NCBI GenBank assembly: GCA_944385465.1
Contig: CALWXH010000108.1
Span: 1-34,023 of the forward strand
Source: an uncultured Oscillospiraceae bacterium
GTDB taxonomy: Bacteria; Bacillota; Clostridia; Oscillospirales; Oscillospiraceae
Length of the DNA stretch: 34,023 nucleotides
Direction: 5' to 3'
Shown here: in pieces, positions 1 through 10,600 of the stretch
Position numbering within the stretch: the first letter of the stretch is position 1
How the letters are laid out: each line of letters starts with the position of its first letter
The notes under the pieces: generated by a model
The model's input: the letters and a program-made list of their open reading frames with translations, nothing else
Databases searched by the model: none
What the model was told of the DNA's origin: nothing
Made by a program: the position numbers and the translations under genes

Positions 1-1
1 G

Positions 2-274
2 GCCCTGGCGGGGTACAACGACCTGGCCACCCTCTACCCGGAGCTGGCCGCCCAGTGGCACCCCACCCTCAACGGCAACCTGACCCCGGCCATGGTCACC
101 CCCGGCAGCCACAAGCGGGTGTGGTGGCAGTGTTCGGAGGGCCACGTGTGGCGGGCGGTGATTTACCCAAGAACGGGGAAAAGACAGTGCGGCTGCCCGG
201 TGTGCGCCGGGACGGCCAAGACGGCCCGGGCGCTACCGGGGCCGGAAGAAATGGACAGGAGGAGTTTGCAATGA
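2..274 (+). CDS. Zinc-ribbon (DUF4379-type) protein, C-terminal part
   Basis: The reading frame is open from the left edge, so only the last 90 codons are visible and the N-terminus lies outside the window. The visible part has the signature of the probable zinc-ribbon family (DUF4379, PF14311): a DLATLYPELAAQW segment, then S-x-K-x-VWWQC, GHVW, and a closing CPVC. The two cysteine/histidine pairs (CSEGH and CPVC) would bind one zinc. Family members usually carry several such modules in a row and have no established function. The stop codon overlaps the ATG of the next gene (ATGA at 271-274), so the two are probably translationally coupled. Why a zinc-ribbon protein should be coupled to a secreted SLH protein is unclear. 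Confidence is high for the domain and low for any role. Confidence 0.75.
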   Translation, partial: ALAGYNDLATLYPELAAQWHPTLNGNLTPAMVTPGSHKRVWWQCSEGHVWRAVIYPRTGKRQCGCPVCAGTAKTARALPGPEEMDRRSLQ

Positions 275-3200
275 AGAAAAATTTTTTGCCCTGCTGTTGG
301 CGCTGGCCATGAGCTTTGGCCTGCTGCCAAGCGCGGCTTTTGCCAGTGATCCGGATGGCGGCCAGGACAACAGTGGAGCGGAAACGCCCCCGGACAACGC
401 GGTGACCCTCACTGTAAACGGAGCAACCTATAATTCGTTTGAAGAGGCTCTCTATGCGGCTTCCGATATGAAGTATCCAGACGGAACGGAGGATGCCGAT
501 TTGACGGAGGGCTCGGATGCGCCAGAGGCCCGTAGCGGGGAGCCGCTGACCTTCAAGCTGGAGCACGATATTACAGGTACGGTGACCCTGACAAACGGTT
601 TCACTGGATATACCATCCAGCAGGGCAAAGAAGTTGTGCTGGACCTGAATGGGCATAAGATTGAGATTAAGGATCAGGTTCCATTCGATAAAAATTTTGT
701 GCTGTTCTTAAACGAGGGAACTTTTACGGTCAAGGACAGCAAACCTGGCACTGGGGAAAATAATGGTGGAAAAATTCTGGTTTCTAATGGGAAAGCCATT
801 CCGAATAGTTATTCCACGGCAACTGTAATTATCCGCAGTACTGTAAATGATATTCCCACTAAAAAAACAGCTGTAAATATTCAAGGCGGCCATTTAGAAA
901 TCGACTCTAATTATCTGACCACGGATGGAGCAGGCAACAGCGGCTATATTGCTAATTTAGCTTATGTGATTGATGCTTTTGAAAATGCCGACGTGACAAT
1001 GTCAGGAGGAACCTTAAAAAGTGACTATCACCCGGTTCGCCTGTTTATTGAAAATGCAAAGGGTGACATTACTTTCAACATGACTGGCGGAACGATCGAA
1101 CAAGGCAGAAGAATGCCGCTTTTTGGCCTTCAGGGTGTGGCATATTCCATAAAAGCAGACAATGTGTGGCAGACATTTGAGATTGATATTAGCGGCGGGG
1201 AACTCTACTGCCCTGAGAGCCCGCTCTTTTATCATTATGGAATTGAGGAACAAAAATCAGATATTACAATTACGGGGAACACTACAATTAGATCTCCCGG
1301 AGTTTGGGATACCTACGTGTATTACTTTGACCCCAATGCCACGGGGACAGCTCCGACGACTGAAGAAAGACCAGATAAAATTCACATTGATGCGTCGGTG
1401 ACGATTGATCCAGACTATGTAACCCATTACCGTGGGGATGATGACCTGATTGACGCCGATGCCGGCGGTGCTGTTTATGCAACAAATGAAGTCCCGGGAA
1501 TTGACTTAATGTTTGAATACTACTCCTATGCCTACCCTGATGAATACGAAAACTACTATGCAGGCAATCTCTACTTTGTCAAGCCCGCAGAAGATACAAC
1601 GTCTTTCCCGGACGTCTATGTATTTCTTCAGATCCCCGAGGAAGATGAACTATCAGAGCTGGAACAATGGTATCTGGAAGAGGTGCTGGGCCTTCAGGCG
1701 AACAGCGTAACAAATAAGTGGTATACCGTGGGAAAACTCCCAAATGTAAGTATTCCTCAAGCGGATGAAAAGTACAAGGAAGGAAACTATTATTCCGCAT
1801 ACGAAACGGCGATTCAGCAGGCTCTGTCTTCTGGGAAGATTGAGAGCCATGAAGATGTAAATGGAGAGGCGGCGGAGTTAGTTGAGCTGATGGAGTGGAC
1901 AAAACTTCACACAGATAAAGGAGCTGCGGGGTACAACGATAAGCTGGATATAAATCAGTACTACTGGCACCTGAACGGTACTTTGAACCCCGACTTCCTC
2001 TCCGACCTCACCATGACCATCCAGCCCGCCGATATCACCATTTACACCGGCGGCGAGGGCTATAAGGGCGCTACCGATGAAAACGGGCAGGAACTGACCA
2101 CCGATCACGGCCTGCCCGAGCCGGGCTTCCACATCACCCTGCCCGAAGCATTGGACGAGTGGGTGCGGAAGCAGGCGGAGGCGGATGGCGAAGACACCGC
2201 CGCTAACCTGAGCGACTATCTGACCTTCACTTATGAGGTGGATGGAACAACCACCCGCGAATGGACACTGAAGTACCAGGGCGTCTATTCCACCGATGAA
2301 GACGGCAACCCGGAAAAGTACGTCTACTCCCTGGAGCCCGCAGAAGAGCAGGACCCCATCAGCATGCTGTATTTTGAGGATGCAGATGAAGACGGCGAAC
2401 TGGGTGAGGGTGAGGAAGCCATTGACACCGATGTCATCAACATGGCCGACGCCCCCAGCAAGGACTATGCCATGGCCATCAACCCCAACGGCCTGAAGTT
2501 GGAAAACGTCATCGCCCATTTCCAGATGGGAGACGGCGAAACTGAGACGCTGGAGCTGAAGGTGGAAACCAAGGCCGGGAAGCTCACCGTCAAGAGCGTG
2601 GCAGACCCGGACACCAACCCCATTGTAGACAATGAGGGGACTGTGGACGCTGAAGCCCCCACCGCCGTGGCTGATGATGTAAAATTCTACGTCAATGAAA
2701 CCCAGGTTGAGATTGAGGACACCACCCGCGTGGGCCTGCTGGTGGACAGCGTGTCCAACGACGATACTTTCAACCAGAACATGGAGACTGACGCCATCAG
2801 GGAGGTTCGGGAAGACAATGCTTCTCTTGCCAGTGACGCCCAGGCCCAGTCCTACTACCTGGATCTGGTGGACACCCAGAACGGCAACACCGTGGTCACC
2901 ATGGGCAAGGATGACAAGCTGACCATCCACTGGCCCATGCCCGAGGACGCCGATCCCAATGGCAAGTTCTATGTGGTTCACTACGATGGGATGAACCGTG
3001 AGAGCGTCGTGAATGGGGAGGATCTGAGCAGTCAGAGAAATCACCAGGAAACCGCTAAAATTTCTGACGATGGCAAGTACATCATCTTCGAGACTTCCAC
3101 CTTCTCCCCCTTCGTGCTGGTGTATGAGAAGCAGACCTACACCATCACCGCCAGCGCCGGAACGGGCGGCACCATCGCCCCGGATGGAGTTACCACGGTG

Positions 3201-4172
3201 ACCAAGGGCGGCAGCCAGACCTATACCATCACCGCCAACGGCGGCAACTGGTACATCTCCGACGTGCTGGTGGACGGCGTGAGTGTGGGAGCGAAGAGCA
3301 CCTACACCTTCAGCAATGTGGATGCCAACCACACCATCGAGGCAAAGTTTGTGTACATCCCGCCCTACATTCCCCCCACGGAGGACCCCGACCCCGAGCC
3401 CACGCCGGAACCCGACCCCGACCTGGACTATGTCCCCGACGGCCTGAACACCACGGATCACGTGGCCTACCTCATCGGCTACGAGGACGGCACCATCCGG
3501 CCCGAGGCGGACATCACCCGGGCGGAAGTTGCCACCATCTTCTTCCGCCTGCTGGAGGACGAGGTGCGGGACGCCAACTGGAGCACCGACAGCGGCTTCC
3601 CCGACGTAAACCAGGGCGACTGGTTCAACACCGCCGTGTCCACCCTCACCGGCATGGACATCATCATCGGCTACGAGGACGGCACCTTCCGGCCCAACGA
3701 GCCCATCACCCGTGCCGAGTTCGTCACCATCGCCACCCGGTTCTACGACTACACTGCCGAGTACGAGCCCGGCGGCTTCACCGACGTGGACGAGGACGCC
3801 TGGTACGCCGACTACATCCAGGCGGCGGTGGACATGGATCTGATCCTGGGTCACGGCGACGGCACCTTCGGCCCGGAGAACCCCATCACCCGGGCCGAGG
3901 CGGCGGCCATCGTGAACCGGATGCTGGGCCGGCGGCCCCATGAGGACCATCTGCTCAGCGAGGAAGTCATGGACACCTGGGTGGACAACTCCAACCAGGA
4001 TATGTGGTACTACGAGGACATCCAGGAGGCCACCAACACCCACACCTACGAGTGGATCGTGGTGAAGGACGAGCCCGACGAGGACTACCGCACCGTGGAG
4101 TGCTGGCAGTCCAAACTGCCCGACCCGGACTGGGTTGAAATCGAGCAGGGCTGGGCGGCAGCCAAGGGGTAA
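271..4172 (+). CDS. Secreted SLH-domain surface protein 1 (start and body in different frames)
   Basis: A large exported cell-wall protein. The best start is ATG 271, with AGGAGG at 257-262 and an 8-base spacer. Read straight, that frame stops at 310. The long frame is open through 276-4172, and its first part (FFALLLALAMSFGLLPSAAFA, then SD) is a signal peptide core lacking its Met-Lys-Lys. A one-base correction or a -1 slip at the A5T6 run (277-287) joins the two. The other option is an internal TTG at 297 without a ribosome binding site. After the signal peptide come beta-helix-like segments, an InlB-type bacterial repeat (about 3127-3355), a Pro/Glu/Asp-rich linker, three SLH modules (about 3437-3930) with canonical ITRAE motifs, and an 80-residue acidic tail. 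Bases 700-1900 are clearly AT-richer than the rest, suggesting a mosaic. SLH modules anchor proteins to pyruvylated wall polymers. The ligand of the outer part is unknown. Confidence 0.85.
277..287 (+). other. A5T6 homopolymer junction at the frame break of SLH protein 1
   Basis: Five A then six T lie six bases after the ATG. In the start frame the codons are AAG AAA AAT TTT TTG. Bases 279-285 read A AAT TTT, which has the X XXY YYZ form of a -1 slippery heptamer. A -1 slip here gives MKKNFF continuing directly into the hydrophobic signal core. A missing A in the assembly or slippage in the run would have a similar effect. Confidence 0.6.
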
Positions 4173-4203
4173 ACAAGTCAGAAAAGACGAGCCCGAACTG
4201 AAA

Positions 4204-4241
4204 GCGGCGGCGGGGACCGGAGTTCCGGTCCCCGCCGCTGC
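4204..4241 (+). terminator. Strong GC hairpin after SLH gene 1
   Basis: The 14-bp perfect arms 4207-4220 and 4225-4238 (GCGGCGGGGACCGG type) enclose a 4-base loop, and the stem extends three more pairs with one G-T. It lies 32 bases after the stop. No T-run follows, so it may be a transcript-stabilising hairpin or a factor-dependent terminator rather than a classic intrinsic one. Confidence 0.6.
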
Positions 4242-4290
4242 CCTACGCGCTTCCAGAGAAATGGTTTCCCGGTTTTGCGGGCGGTTTTCA

Positions 4291-4319
4291 TTGCATGGGG
4301 CCGGAAAGTCTGGTATGAT
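4291..4319 (+). promoter_or_regulatory. Sigma-A promoter of SLH gene 2
   Basis: TTGCAT (4291-4296), a 17-bp spacer, then TATGAT (4314-4319). The start of transcription would be near 4326, leaving a leader of about 120 bases before the ATG. The same -35 hexamer and spacer length recur before SLH gene 3. Confidence 0.75.
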
Positions 4320-4334
4320 AAAGGGGACAGAACA

Positions 4335-4406
4335 GCCGGCCCGGGGCCGGCACCCAGGGCGGTGCGGAAACGGTCATGACCGTTTCTCTGTGAGGTACCT
4401 CACAGA
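4335..4406 (+). promoter_or_regulatory. Stacked palindromes in the leader of SLH gene 2
   Basis: Three inverted repeats stand in a row between the promoter and the ribosome binding site. The first is 4335-4351 (GCCGGCCC / GGGCCGGC). The second is a perfect 20-bp palindrome at 4367-4386 (GAAACGGTCATGACCGTTTC). The third is a second perfect 20-bp palindrome at 4387-4406 (TCTGTGAGGTACCTCACAGA). The last two abut with no base between them. They could be protein-binding sites downstream of the start point, or RNA hairpins that control translation. The sequences themselves are directly visible; the function is inferred. Confidence 0.7.
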
Positions 4407-4445
4407 AGGGAAGCTGCCCGCCGGAGAGGAAAGGAATTGCTTACG

Positions 4446-7400
4446 ATGAAGCACACACGAAGGGGAAGAACGCTGGCCGCCGCCCTGTTGGCCCTGGCCC
4501 TGTGCGTGGGCCTGCTGCCCACGGCGGCATTGGCGGCGGAGGAGGGTGTGACGTACATTGAATATTCCTGGAACGAGGATACGCAGGAGCTTTCGTCCAA
4601 AACAGAATCCACCAGTGAATATACCGTCATCAGCGAAAGCGACGCTCCCACCACCTGGGGTGAAACAGGTCAAACCAAATGGTACGTTGTCCAAGACAAT
4701 GTGACCATCAGCACCCGCGTCACCGTCACCGGCGACGTACACCTGATTTTGGCGGACAACTGCACCCTTACCGTCAATGGGGGCATCCAGGTGGCGGATA
4801 ATGACAATGTCCCCCAAACCCCCAGCCCCAACAGCCTCACCATTTATGGGCAGACCGCGGGCACCGGTACACTCGTTGCCAAGGCCAACACTACCGGCTG
4901 CGCAGGGATCGGCGGCGGCAGCGGCGGCGATGGCGGTACGATTACCATCTATGGCGGCACGGTGAGCGCTACCAGCAGCAACACCGGCGCGGGGATCGGC
5001 GGCGGCAGCGGCGGCGATGGCGGTACGATTACCATCTATGGCGGCACGGTGAGCGCTACCAGCAGCAACACCGGCGCGGGGATCGGCGGCGGCAGCCGCG
5101 GCGATGGCAGTACGATTACCATCTATGGCGGCACGGTGAGCGCTACCAGCATCAACACCGGCGCGGGGATCGGCGGCGGCAGCACCGGCGGCTCGGGCTC
5201 CTTCTCCACCGGCGAAAACGGCACCGTTGGCAACGCGGTGATTTTTGCCAGCAGCAAAAATGGCAGCAGCATCAGCGACCAGAGTGGAAAAGAAAGCTGG
5301 AGCGGCGTGATTTTTGAGGGGAACGAGGGCAAGGTCTATGGCAACAGCATCACCCCCGTCGAGGACTTTTCCATCCCCAAGGACAAGAAGCTGACCATTG
5401 AGAAAGGCAAGACCCTCACCATTCAGGAGGGCGTGACCCTGACCAACGAGGGTACCATCAACAATTACGGCACCATTACCAACAACGGCTCGATCCTGTT
5501 GCAGGGCGGCACGTTCACGAACAACGGCACTGTCACCGGCAACCAGCCCTGCTACCCCACCACGGTAGAAGTGAGCGCCAGTCCGACCCCCACCTGGGGC
5601 GGAACCGTCACCCTGACGGCCACCGTCAAAATGCCCAGCGGCGCGGGTGTGACGCTCCCGAGCACTTTGGGCACGGTGTCGTTCTCTGTGGGCAACACCA
5701 CATTGAATAACGGAACCGGTGTTAATGTGGAGGCGAACTCGGACGGCACCTATACCGCCAAGCTGGAAAATGTGAATGTGACTGCCGAAAACGGCTTTGC
5801 CGTGGGCGACAACACCATCACCGCCACATACAGCGGCGTAACGAGCACCAGCGGCTACGGCCTTGCGGAGAGCACCGGCACCGCCACGCTGACGGTTAGC
5901 AAGGCGGCGCAGACGGCCCCCAACGCGCCCACTGTGAGCACGGAGACACCGCCTACCGCCAACAGTATCACGCTGAATGCCGTCACCGGCGGCTCCGGCC
6001 AGGGCGGTGTGGAGTACGGTTATACCACGGGCGGCGGTTCGGCCAGCGAGATTACCAACTGGCAGGACGAGACCACATTTAACGGCTTGACGGCGGCCAC
6101 GGCCTATACGTTCTATGCCCGCTATGCCGGGAATGAAAATTATGAGTCGTCCGACCCCAGCGCTGGTACCCCGATCTACACCGCCCATGCCGCCCCCGTC
6201 GCTGGTGAGGAATACTCCATCGACTACGAGGCGGAGACGATTACCGTAAACAGTGGCTATGAGGTCAACACAGCGGCGAACTTCAACGGAACGGCCATCC
6301 AAAGCGGCGCGTCCCTGTCCGATTACACCGGCCAGACCCTCTACATCCGACACACGGGAACGCAGGGCGGCGCGCCGGCCAGCGCGGCGGTTGTCCTCAC
6401 CATTCCCGCCCGCCCCGCTGCCCCCACCGGCATCACCGGCGGCAACAACCAGATCAGCGGATTGACCGATGAGATGGAGTACAGCACGGACGGGGAGAGC
6501 TGGACAGAGGTCAACGCGGCTGACCTGAGCAACGGCGTGCTCTCCAACCTGGAGGCAGGGGAGTACCAGGTGCGGTTTGCCGCTACGGATAGCGCCTTTG
6601 TCAGCGAATCCGCCGCCGTCACAGTGAATGACCTCTACATCCCCCCCAACCCCAGCTACCTGGTTTCCGTGAACCAGGCCCAGGGCGGCAAAATCACCGC
6701 CAATCCCGCCGCCGCCAAGAAGGGCGACACCGTCACCCTGACGGTCACCCCCGAGGACGGCTATGAGCTGGCCTCCATCACCGTCACCGACTTCTGGGGC
6801 AAGGACGTGGCCCTCACCGCCAACGGCGACGGCACCTACACCTTCACCATGCCCGGCTCCCAGGTGGAGATCGAGGCCGCCTTCACCCAGGCTGAGAAGC
6901 CCGATCTGCCCTTCACCGACGTCACCGAGGCCGACTGGTTCTACGACGAGGTGTACTACGTCTGGGCCAACGGTCTCATGATCGGCGACTCTGACACCAC
7001 CTTCGGCCCCAACGGCACCACCACCCGTGCCCAGGTGGTCACCATTCTGTACCGTCTGGAAGGCGAGCCCGATCTGTCCGGCGAGAATCTGGGCTATCCC
7101 TACGAGGACGTTCCTGCCGACACCTGGTACACCGACGCAGTGTACTGGGCCCGGCTGAACGGCATTGTCTACGGAAATTCCGATACCCAGTTTGACCCGG
7201 ATGACCCCATCACCCGGGAGCAGCTGGCGGCCATGCTGTATCGGTATGCCGAATACAAGGGCTATGACGTGACCGCCTCCGGCGACCTGTCCGGCTTTGC
7301 CGACGCGGACACCGTGTCCGACTGGGCGCAGGAGGCCATGCGCTGGAGCGTGGGCGCGGGCCTCATCCAGGGGGATGAGAACGGACTGACTCCCACCGCC

Positions 7401-7463
7401 ACCGCCATCCGGGCCCAGATCGCGGCCATCCTCATGCGCTTCTGCGAGAACGTGGCCGGGTGA
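4446..7463 (+). CDS. Secreted SLH-domain surface protein 2 with 29-residue Gly-rich repeats
   Basis: A secreted protein of 1005 residues. ATG 4446 is preferred over the in-frame TTG at 4437, because AAAGGA (4430-4435) is about ten bases from the ATG and overlaps the TTG context too closely. Residues 1-31 are a signal peptide (MKHTRRGR, hydrophobic stretch, ALAAEE). Residues about 152-245 are three perfect or near-perfect copies of a 29-residue unit (AGIGGGSGGDGG, then TITIYGGTV), the pattern of a glycine-rich beta-helix. Then follow Asn/Thr-rich short repeats, an Ig-like segment (about 371-485), a fibronectin-III-like segment, an InlB-type repeat (about 733-815) and three SLH modules (about 820-1003). 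The SLH motifs are degenerate (TTTRAQ, PITREQ, TAIRAQ) compared with the ITRAE of SLH protein 1. It is probably an adhesin or matrix protein; the ligand is not readable. Confidence 0.9.
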   Translation: MKHTRRGRTLAAALLALALCVGLLPTAALAAEEGVTYIEYSWNEDTQELSSKTESTSEYTVISESDAPTTWGETGQTKWYVVQDNVTISTRVTVTGDVHLILADNCTLTVNGGIQVADNDNVPQTPSPNSLTIYGQTAGTGTLVAKANTTGCAGIGGGSGGDGGTITIYGGTVSATSSNTGAGIGGGSGGDGGTITIYGGTVSATSSNTGAGIGGGSRGDGSTITIYGGTVSATSINTGAGIGGGSTGGSGSFSTGENGTVGNAVIFASSKNGSSISDQSGKESWSGVIFEGNEGKVYGNSITPVEDFSIPKDKKLTIEKGKTLTIQEGVTLTNEGTINNYGTITNNGSILLQGGTFTNNGTVTGNQPCYPTTVEVSASPTPTWGGTVTLTATVKMPSGAGVTLPSTLGTVSFSVGNTTLNNGTGVNVEANSDGTYTAKLENVNVTAENGFAVGDNTITATYSGVTSTSGYGLAESTGTATLTVSKAAQTAPNAPTVSTETPPTANSITLNAVTGGSGQGGVEYGYTTGGGSASEITNWQDETTFNGLTAATAYTFYARYAGNENYESSDPSAGTPIYTAHAAPVAGEEYSIDYEAETITVNSGYEVNTAANFNGTAIQSGASLSDYTGQTLYIRHTGTQGGAPASAAVVLTIPARPAAPTGITGGNNQISGLTDEMEYSTDGESWTEVNAADLSNGVLSNLEAGEYQVRFAATDSAFVSESAAVTVNDLYIPPNPSYLVSVNQAQGGKITANPAAAKKGDTVTLTVTPEDGYELASITVTDFWGKDVALTANGDGTYTFTMPGSQVEIEAAFTQAEKPDLPFTDVTEADWFYDEVYYVWANGLMIGDSDTTFGPNGTTTRAQVVTILYRLEGEPDLSGENLGYPYEDVPADTWYTDAVYWARLNGIVYGNSDTQFDPDDPITREQLAAMLYRYAEYKGYDVTASGDLSGFADADTVSDWAQEAMRWSVGAGLIQGDENGLTPTATAIRAQIAAILMRFCENVAG
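4905..5182 (+). repeat. 87-bp in-frame tandem repeat, three copies plus a partial fourth
   Basis: Units begin with GGGATCGGCGGCGGCAGC at 4905, 4992, 5079 and (partial) 5166, exactly 87 bases apart. Copies 1 and 2 are nearly identical; copy 3 carries a few changes (Gly to Arg, Gly to Ser, Ser to Ile). The unit encodes 29 residues, so gain or loss of copies keeps the reading frame. Confidence 0.95.
6645..7027 (+). repeat. Duplicated block A, copy in SLH gene 2
   Basis: Matches 11026-11414 in SLH gene 3 at nucleotide level with few changes and one 6-base length difference. It encodes the InlB-type repeat and the first SLH module. A second shared block follows at 7281-7460 (matching 11602-11781), while the part between the blocks is clearly different. 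Confidence 0.85.
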
Positions 7464-7488
7464 TCTGAGCAAAACTGCATAGAACGTC

Positions 7489-7530
7489 AAAGCGGCGGAG
7501 GGTTCCAACCGGAACCCTCCGCCGCTTTTT
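7489..7530 (+). terminator. Intrinsic terminator of SLH gene 2
   Basis: The arms 7489-7506 and 7511-7528 (AAAGCGGCGGAGGGTTCC and its complement) pair over 18 bases around the loop AACC, and the stem ends in a run of T. It lies 25 bases after the stop codon. Confidence 0.92.
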
Positions 7531-7563
7531 GCCCCACGGGAAGAAATTTTACAATCCGACGCA

Positions 7564-7592
7564 TTGCATTTTGCCCGGGGAGAGACTATAAT
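7564..7592 (+). promoter_or_regulatory. Sigma-A promoter of SLH gene 3
   Basis: TTGCAT (7564-7569), 17-bp spacer, TATAAT (7587-7592). The -10 is perfect. Same -35 and spacing as the promoter at 4291-4319. Confidence 0.85.
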
Positions 7593-7614
7593 TTTTCTGT
7601 ATCAATAAACGGCG

Positions 7615-7656
7615 GCAATACGCGTATTGCTTTGGCTGTTCCAAAGCTGGAACAGC
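7615..7656 (+). promoter_or_regulatory. Paired inverted repeats in the leader of SLH gene 3
   Basis: A perfect 16-bp palindrome (GCAATACGCGTATTGC, 7615-7630) is followed four bases later by a hairpin with 9-bp arms (7635-7643 and 7648-7656, GCTGTTCCA type). They sit between the promoter and the ribosome binding site, the same place as the paired palindromes of SLH gene 2, but with different sequence. Confidence 0.65.
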
Positions 7657-7695
7657 ATCTGCACCTGTCTGCCGGAAAAATGAGGAGGAATCTCG

Positions 7696-10600
7696 GTGAA
7701 AAAGCGATTGTGGACCATTGTTTTTGCGATAGCAATGGCGTTGAGTCTGGTGACAGTGACGGCGTTGGCGGCGGATGAGGGCATTGCCGGCGACGGTGAG
7801 ACCTATGTCGCCCAGATCGGCGCCCAGAAGTATGAGACGCTGGCGGCGGCGGTGGCGGATGTGCCCACCAGTGGTGTGGAGACCACTATCACACTGACGG
7901 GCGACATTGTCATGACCACCGCTGATATCGTAACAATCGGCGCGGGACAGAACATTGTCCTGGACATGGCCAAGCACAGCATTACGGTTGATAAAGATGA
8001 TTTCTCCGGCCGGCCTATTGTGAACAACGGCACGCTGACCATCACAGGTGAGGGTACCATTGACAGTTCGATGGCGGCGGATGGTCGCGGGTCTGTCAAC
8101 AATTATGGAGAACTGACCATTGAAAACGGGACGTTCCAGGGCAATTTGCAGAATGGGTACGCGAACGTCTGGAACGCAGGAACCGCTTATTTCAAGAACG
8201 GTACCTATGATACCAGTGCTCTGGCGATTGGTACAACGGCAGGTTCGACCACAACGATCAGCGGCGGCACCTACAAGAGCTCTTGGTCTCCCACCATCGA
8301 AAACCGCGGCAAAATGACCATTACCGGTGGCGAGTTCGAGAATCGCTCCTGCAGCTCCTGTGACAAGGACCATTGGGGTTATACAATCCGCAGCGGCTAT
8401 GATACTGCAAACGCCTATCTGGAAATCAACGGCTCCGCTGCGGACAGCGTGCAGGTAACAGGCGTTCAGGGCGGAGTAGCAGTGATCGATGGTAGTGCCA
8501 AAATTTATAACGGAGTGTTTAAAACAGTTGCTTGCGCGACCCACGGCGCAAGCGCCGCCTTCTATCCGCTCTATGTTGCCGGAGAGTCTGGCGAAGTCGT
8601 GTGTGAGGTCTATGGCGGTACCTATACTGCTGCTTACAGAGAAGCGATTTGGGTCGGAAACAGCGGCAGCGACGGCGGGGCGGGAAAAACCGCGGTCCTG
8701 CAGGTCTATGGCGGTTCCTTTACCGGCGGGGAAGGTGTTACCGAGGCAGTAAAGGTGGATGAAGAAGTCGGCGGGTTGAGAGTAGAAGGCGGTGACTTCT
8801 CCAGCGACGTGAGCGAATACGTCCCCGATGACTATGCTCAGGGCGCGGACGGCGTTGTCGGCCCGCTGGGCGCGGAAAACGCCACGGCCCAGGTGGGTGC
8901 TGATTACTTCAAGACGCTGGCCGCCGCCATTGAGGCCGCCGGGGACGGCCAGACCGTGAAGCTGCTGCGAGATGCCTCTGTTGACAGCATCATTGAAATC
9001 AATCAAAATCTGACCCTGAACCTGAACGGCCATACGATTACCAACAACGTGACTGGAGAGCGTCCCTTCCACGTTACCGAGGCGGTTACCTTCACCGTGG
9101 ACGGAACAGCTGGCGGCGGGATGACGATTCCTGAGTCCAACACCGATAGCTTTGGCTTTATCAAGATCATCGCGCCCGCCACTGTTACGCTCAACGGCGG
9201 GACTTATACTGGGGTTACAGATAAGGGCGCCTTTATTAAACCGTTTAACCGCGCTGAGGTTGGCAATGCCTCCGGCTGTACTGTCAACCTGAATGATGTA
9301 ACGGCGACAACGAACATGTGGGTAATCTCAACCGATACGCTGAGCACAATGACGTTGAACGTCACCGGCGGTTCGTACACTTCCACCGCGAAAGTCACCG
9401 ACAGCAATTCTACATACAGCGTATTTGGTTTGGATTGCACTGCGCTGGATGCACCGTTTACATTTAATCAGGTGACGGTCAAAAGCCAGGGCGGTGCCTG
9501 CATAGAGGGGTGCGGTGGCACCAGCACATTCACCGACTGTAATTTCTCTGTAGAGAGCACAAGCACGCCTGGATTTACTGCCAGTGCGGTTGCCGTTAGT
9601 TATAAGGGAACTGCCAACATTTACAGCGGTACCTATGGTTCTGCTGGATACGGCGCGTATGTGTACAGCAGTGGTGGTACCATCAATATAATGGGTGGAA
9701 CGGTTTCCGGCGGCACTGCAGCTGTCAGATCGGACGTTGATGAAGCAACTTACGGCAACCCGGCCACCGTCAATATTTCCGGCGGCACGATCACGGGTGC
9801 CCTACAAACTAACGAGGACGCCAAAGCCACCATCTCCGTCTCCGGCGGCACCTTCTCCAGCGCGGTTCCCATGGAATACTGCGCCCCCGGTTTTGAACCG
9901 GCGACCGATGAAAACGGAAAGTACACTGTCCAGCTGGATACAGATAAAGAATATGCCGCCCAGGTCAAGAATGAGGCCGGGCAGATCACAGGGGCCTATG
10001 AGACCCTTGCCGACGCCCTGACCGACGCAAAGAGCGGTGACACCATCGTGCTGCTGGCGAATGCCGATTTGAACACGGATGTTGTCATCAGCGGGAACAT
10101 CACCATTGACGGACAGGACCAGTATACGATTGAAATGGAACCTGTCAGCCACGCGATCACTGTCTCTGCCAATGCCGCGCTGACCCTGAATCATGTGACC
10201 CTGAAGATCACCGGGGAGAGCGGATATGGCATCGATGTGCGGTATGATGGTGCTCTGACGCTGAACCACTCTACTCTGGACATCTCCGGTGTCAGCAACG
10301 CCACCATCTCTGCCGAGACTGATGGTGCGTCCAATTCTGAGCCCGGTAAGTTCACCCTGACCAACGGCTCCACCATCATTGCTTCCAATATCGGCGGGAA
10401 CTTCTCCAACGGCGGCACCTGGAGCCTTGAGGATGGTTCCAAAATCGACATCAACGGCTGCACCAGCCATGGCCTGAGCTGTGACTCCATCACCGTGGAC
10501 GGCTCCACTGTGGAAATTTCCGGGACCGGCCTGCTGGGCTTGACCGCCAGAGAGGTCGAACTGGTCAACGGCGGCCAGGTGACGGTGGAGAATTGTGGAA

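Noticed and set aside
4905-5182. Regular repeats considered as a CRISPR array
   Set aside because: The 87-bp units are contiguous and in frame with a coding sequence; there are no spacers.
4374-7508. Very long open frame on the minus strand opposite SLH gene 2
   Set aside because: Its low-complexity translation (Ala/Gly/Val/His-rich, with repeats) mirrors the GGC-rich repeats of the plus-strand gene. It has no ribosome binding site and no domain. The same holds for the minus-strand frames at 1878-4043, 7549-9072 and 9802-11805.
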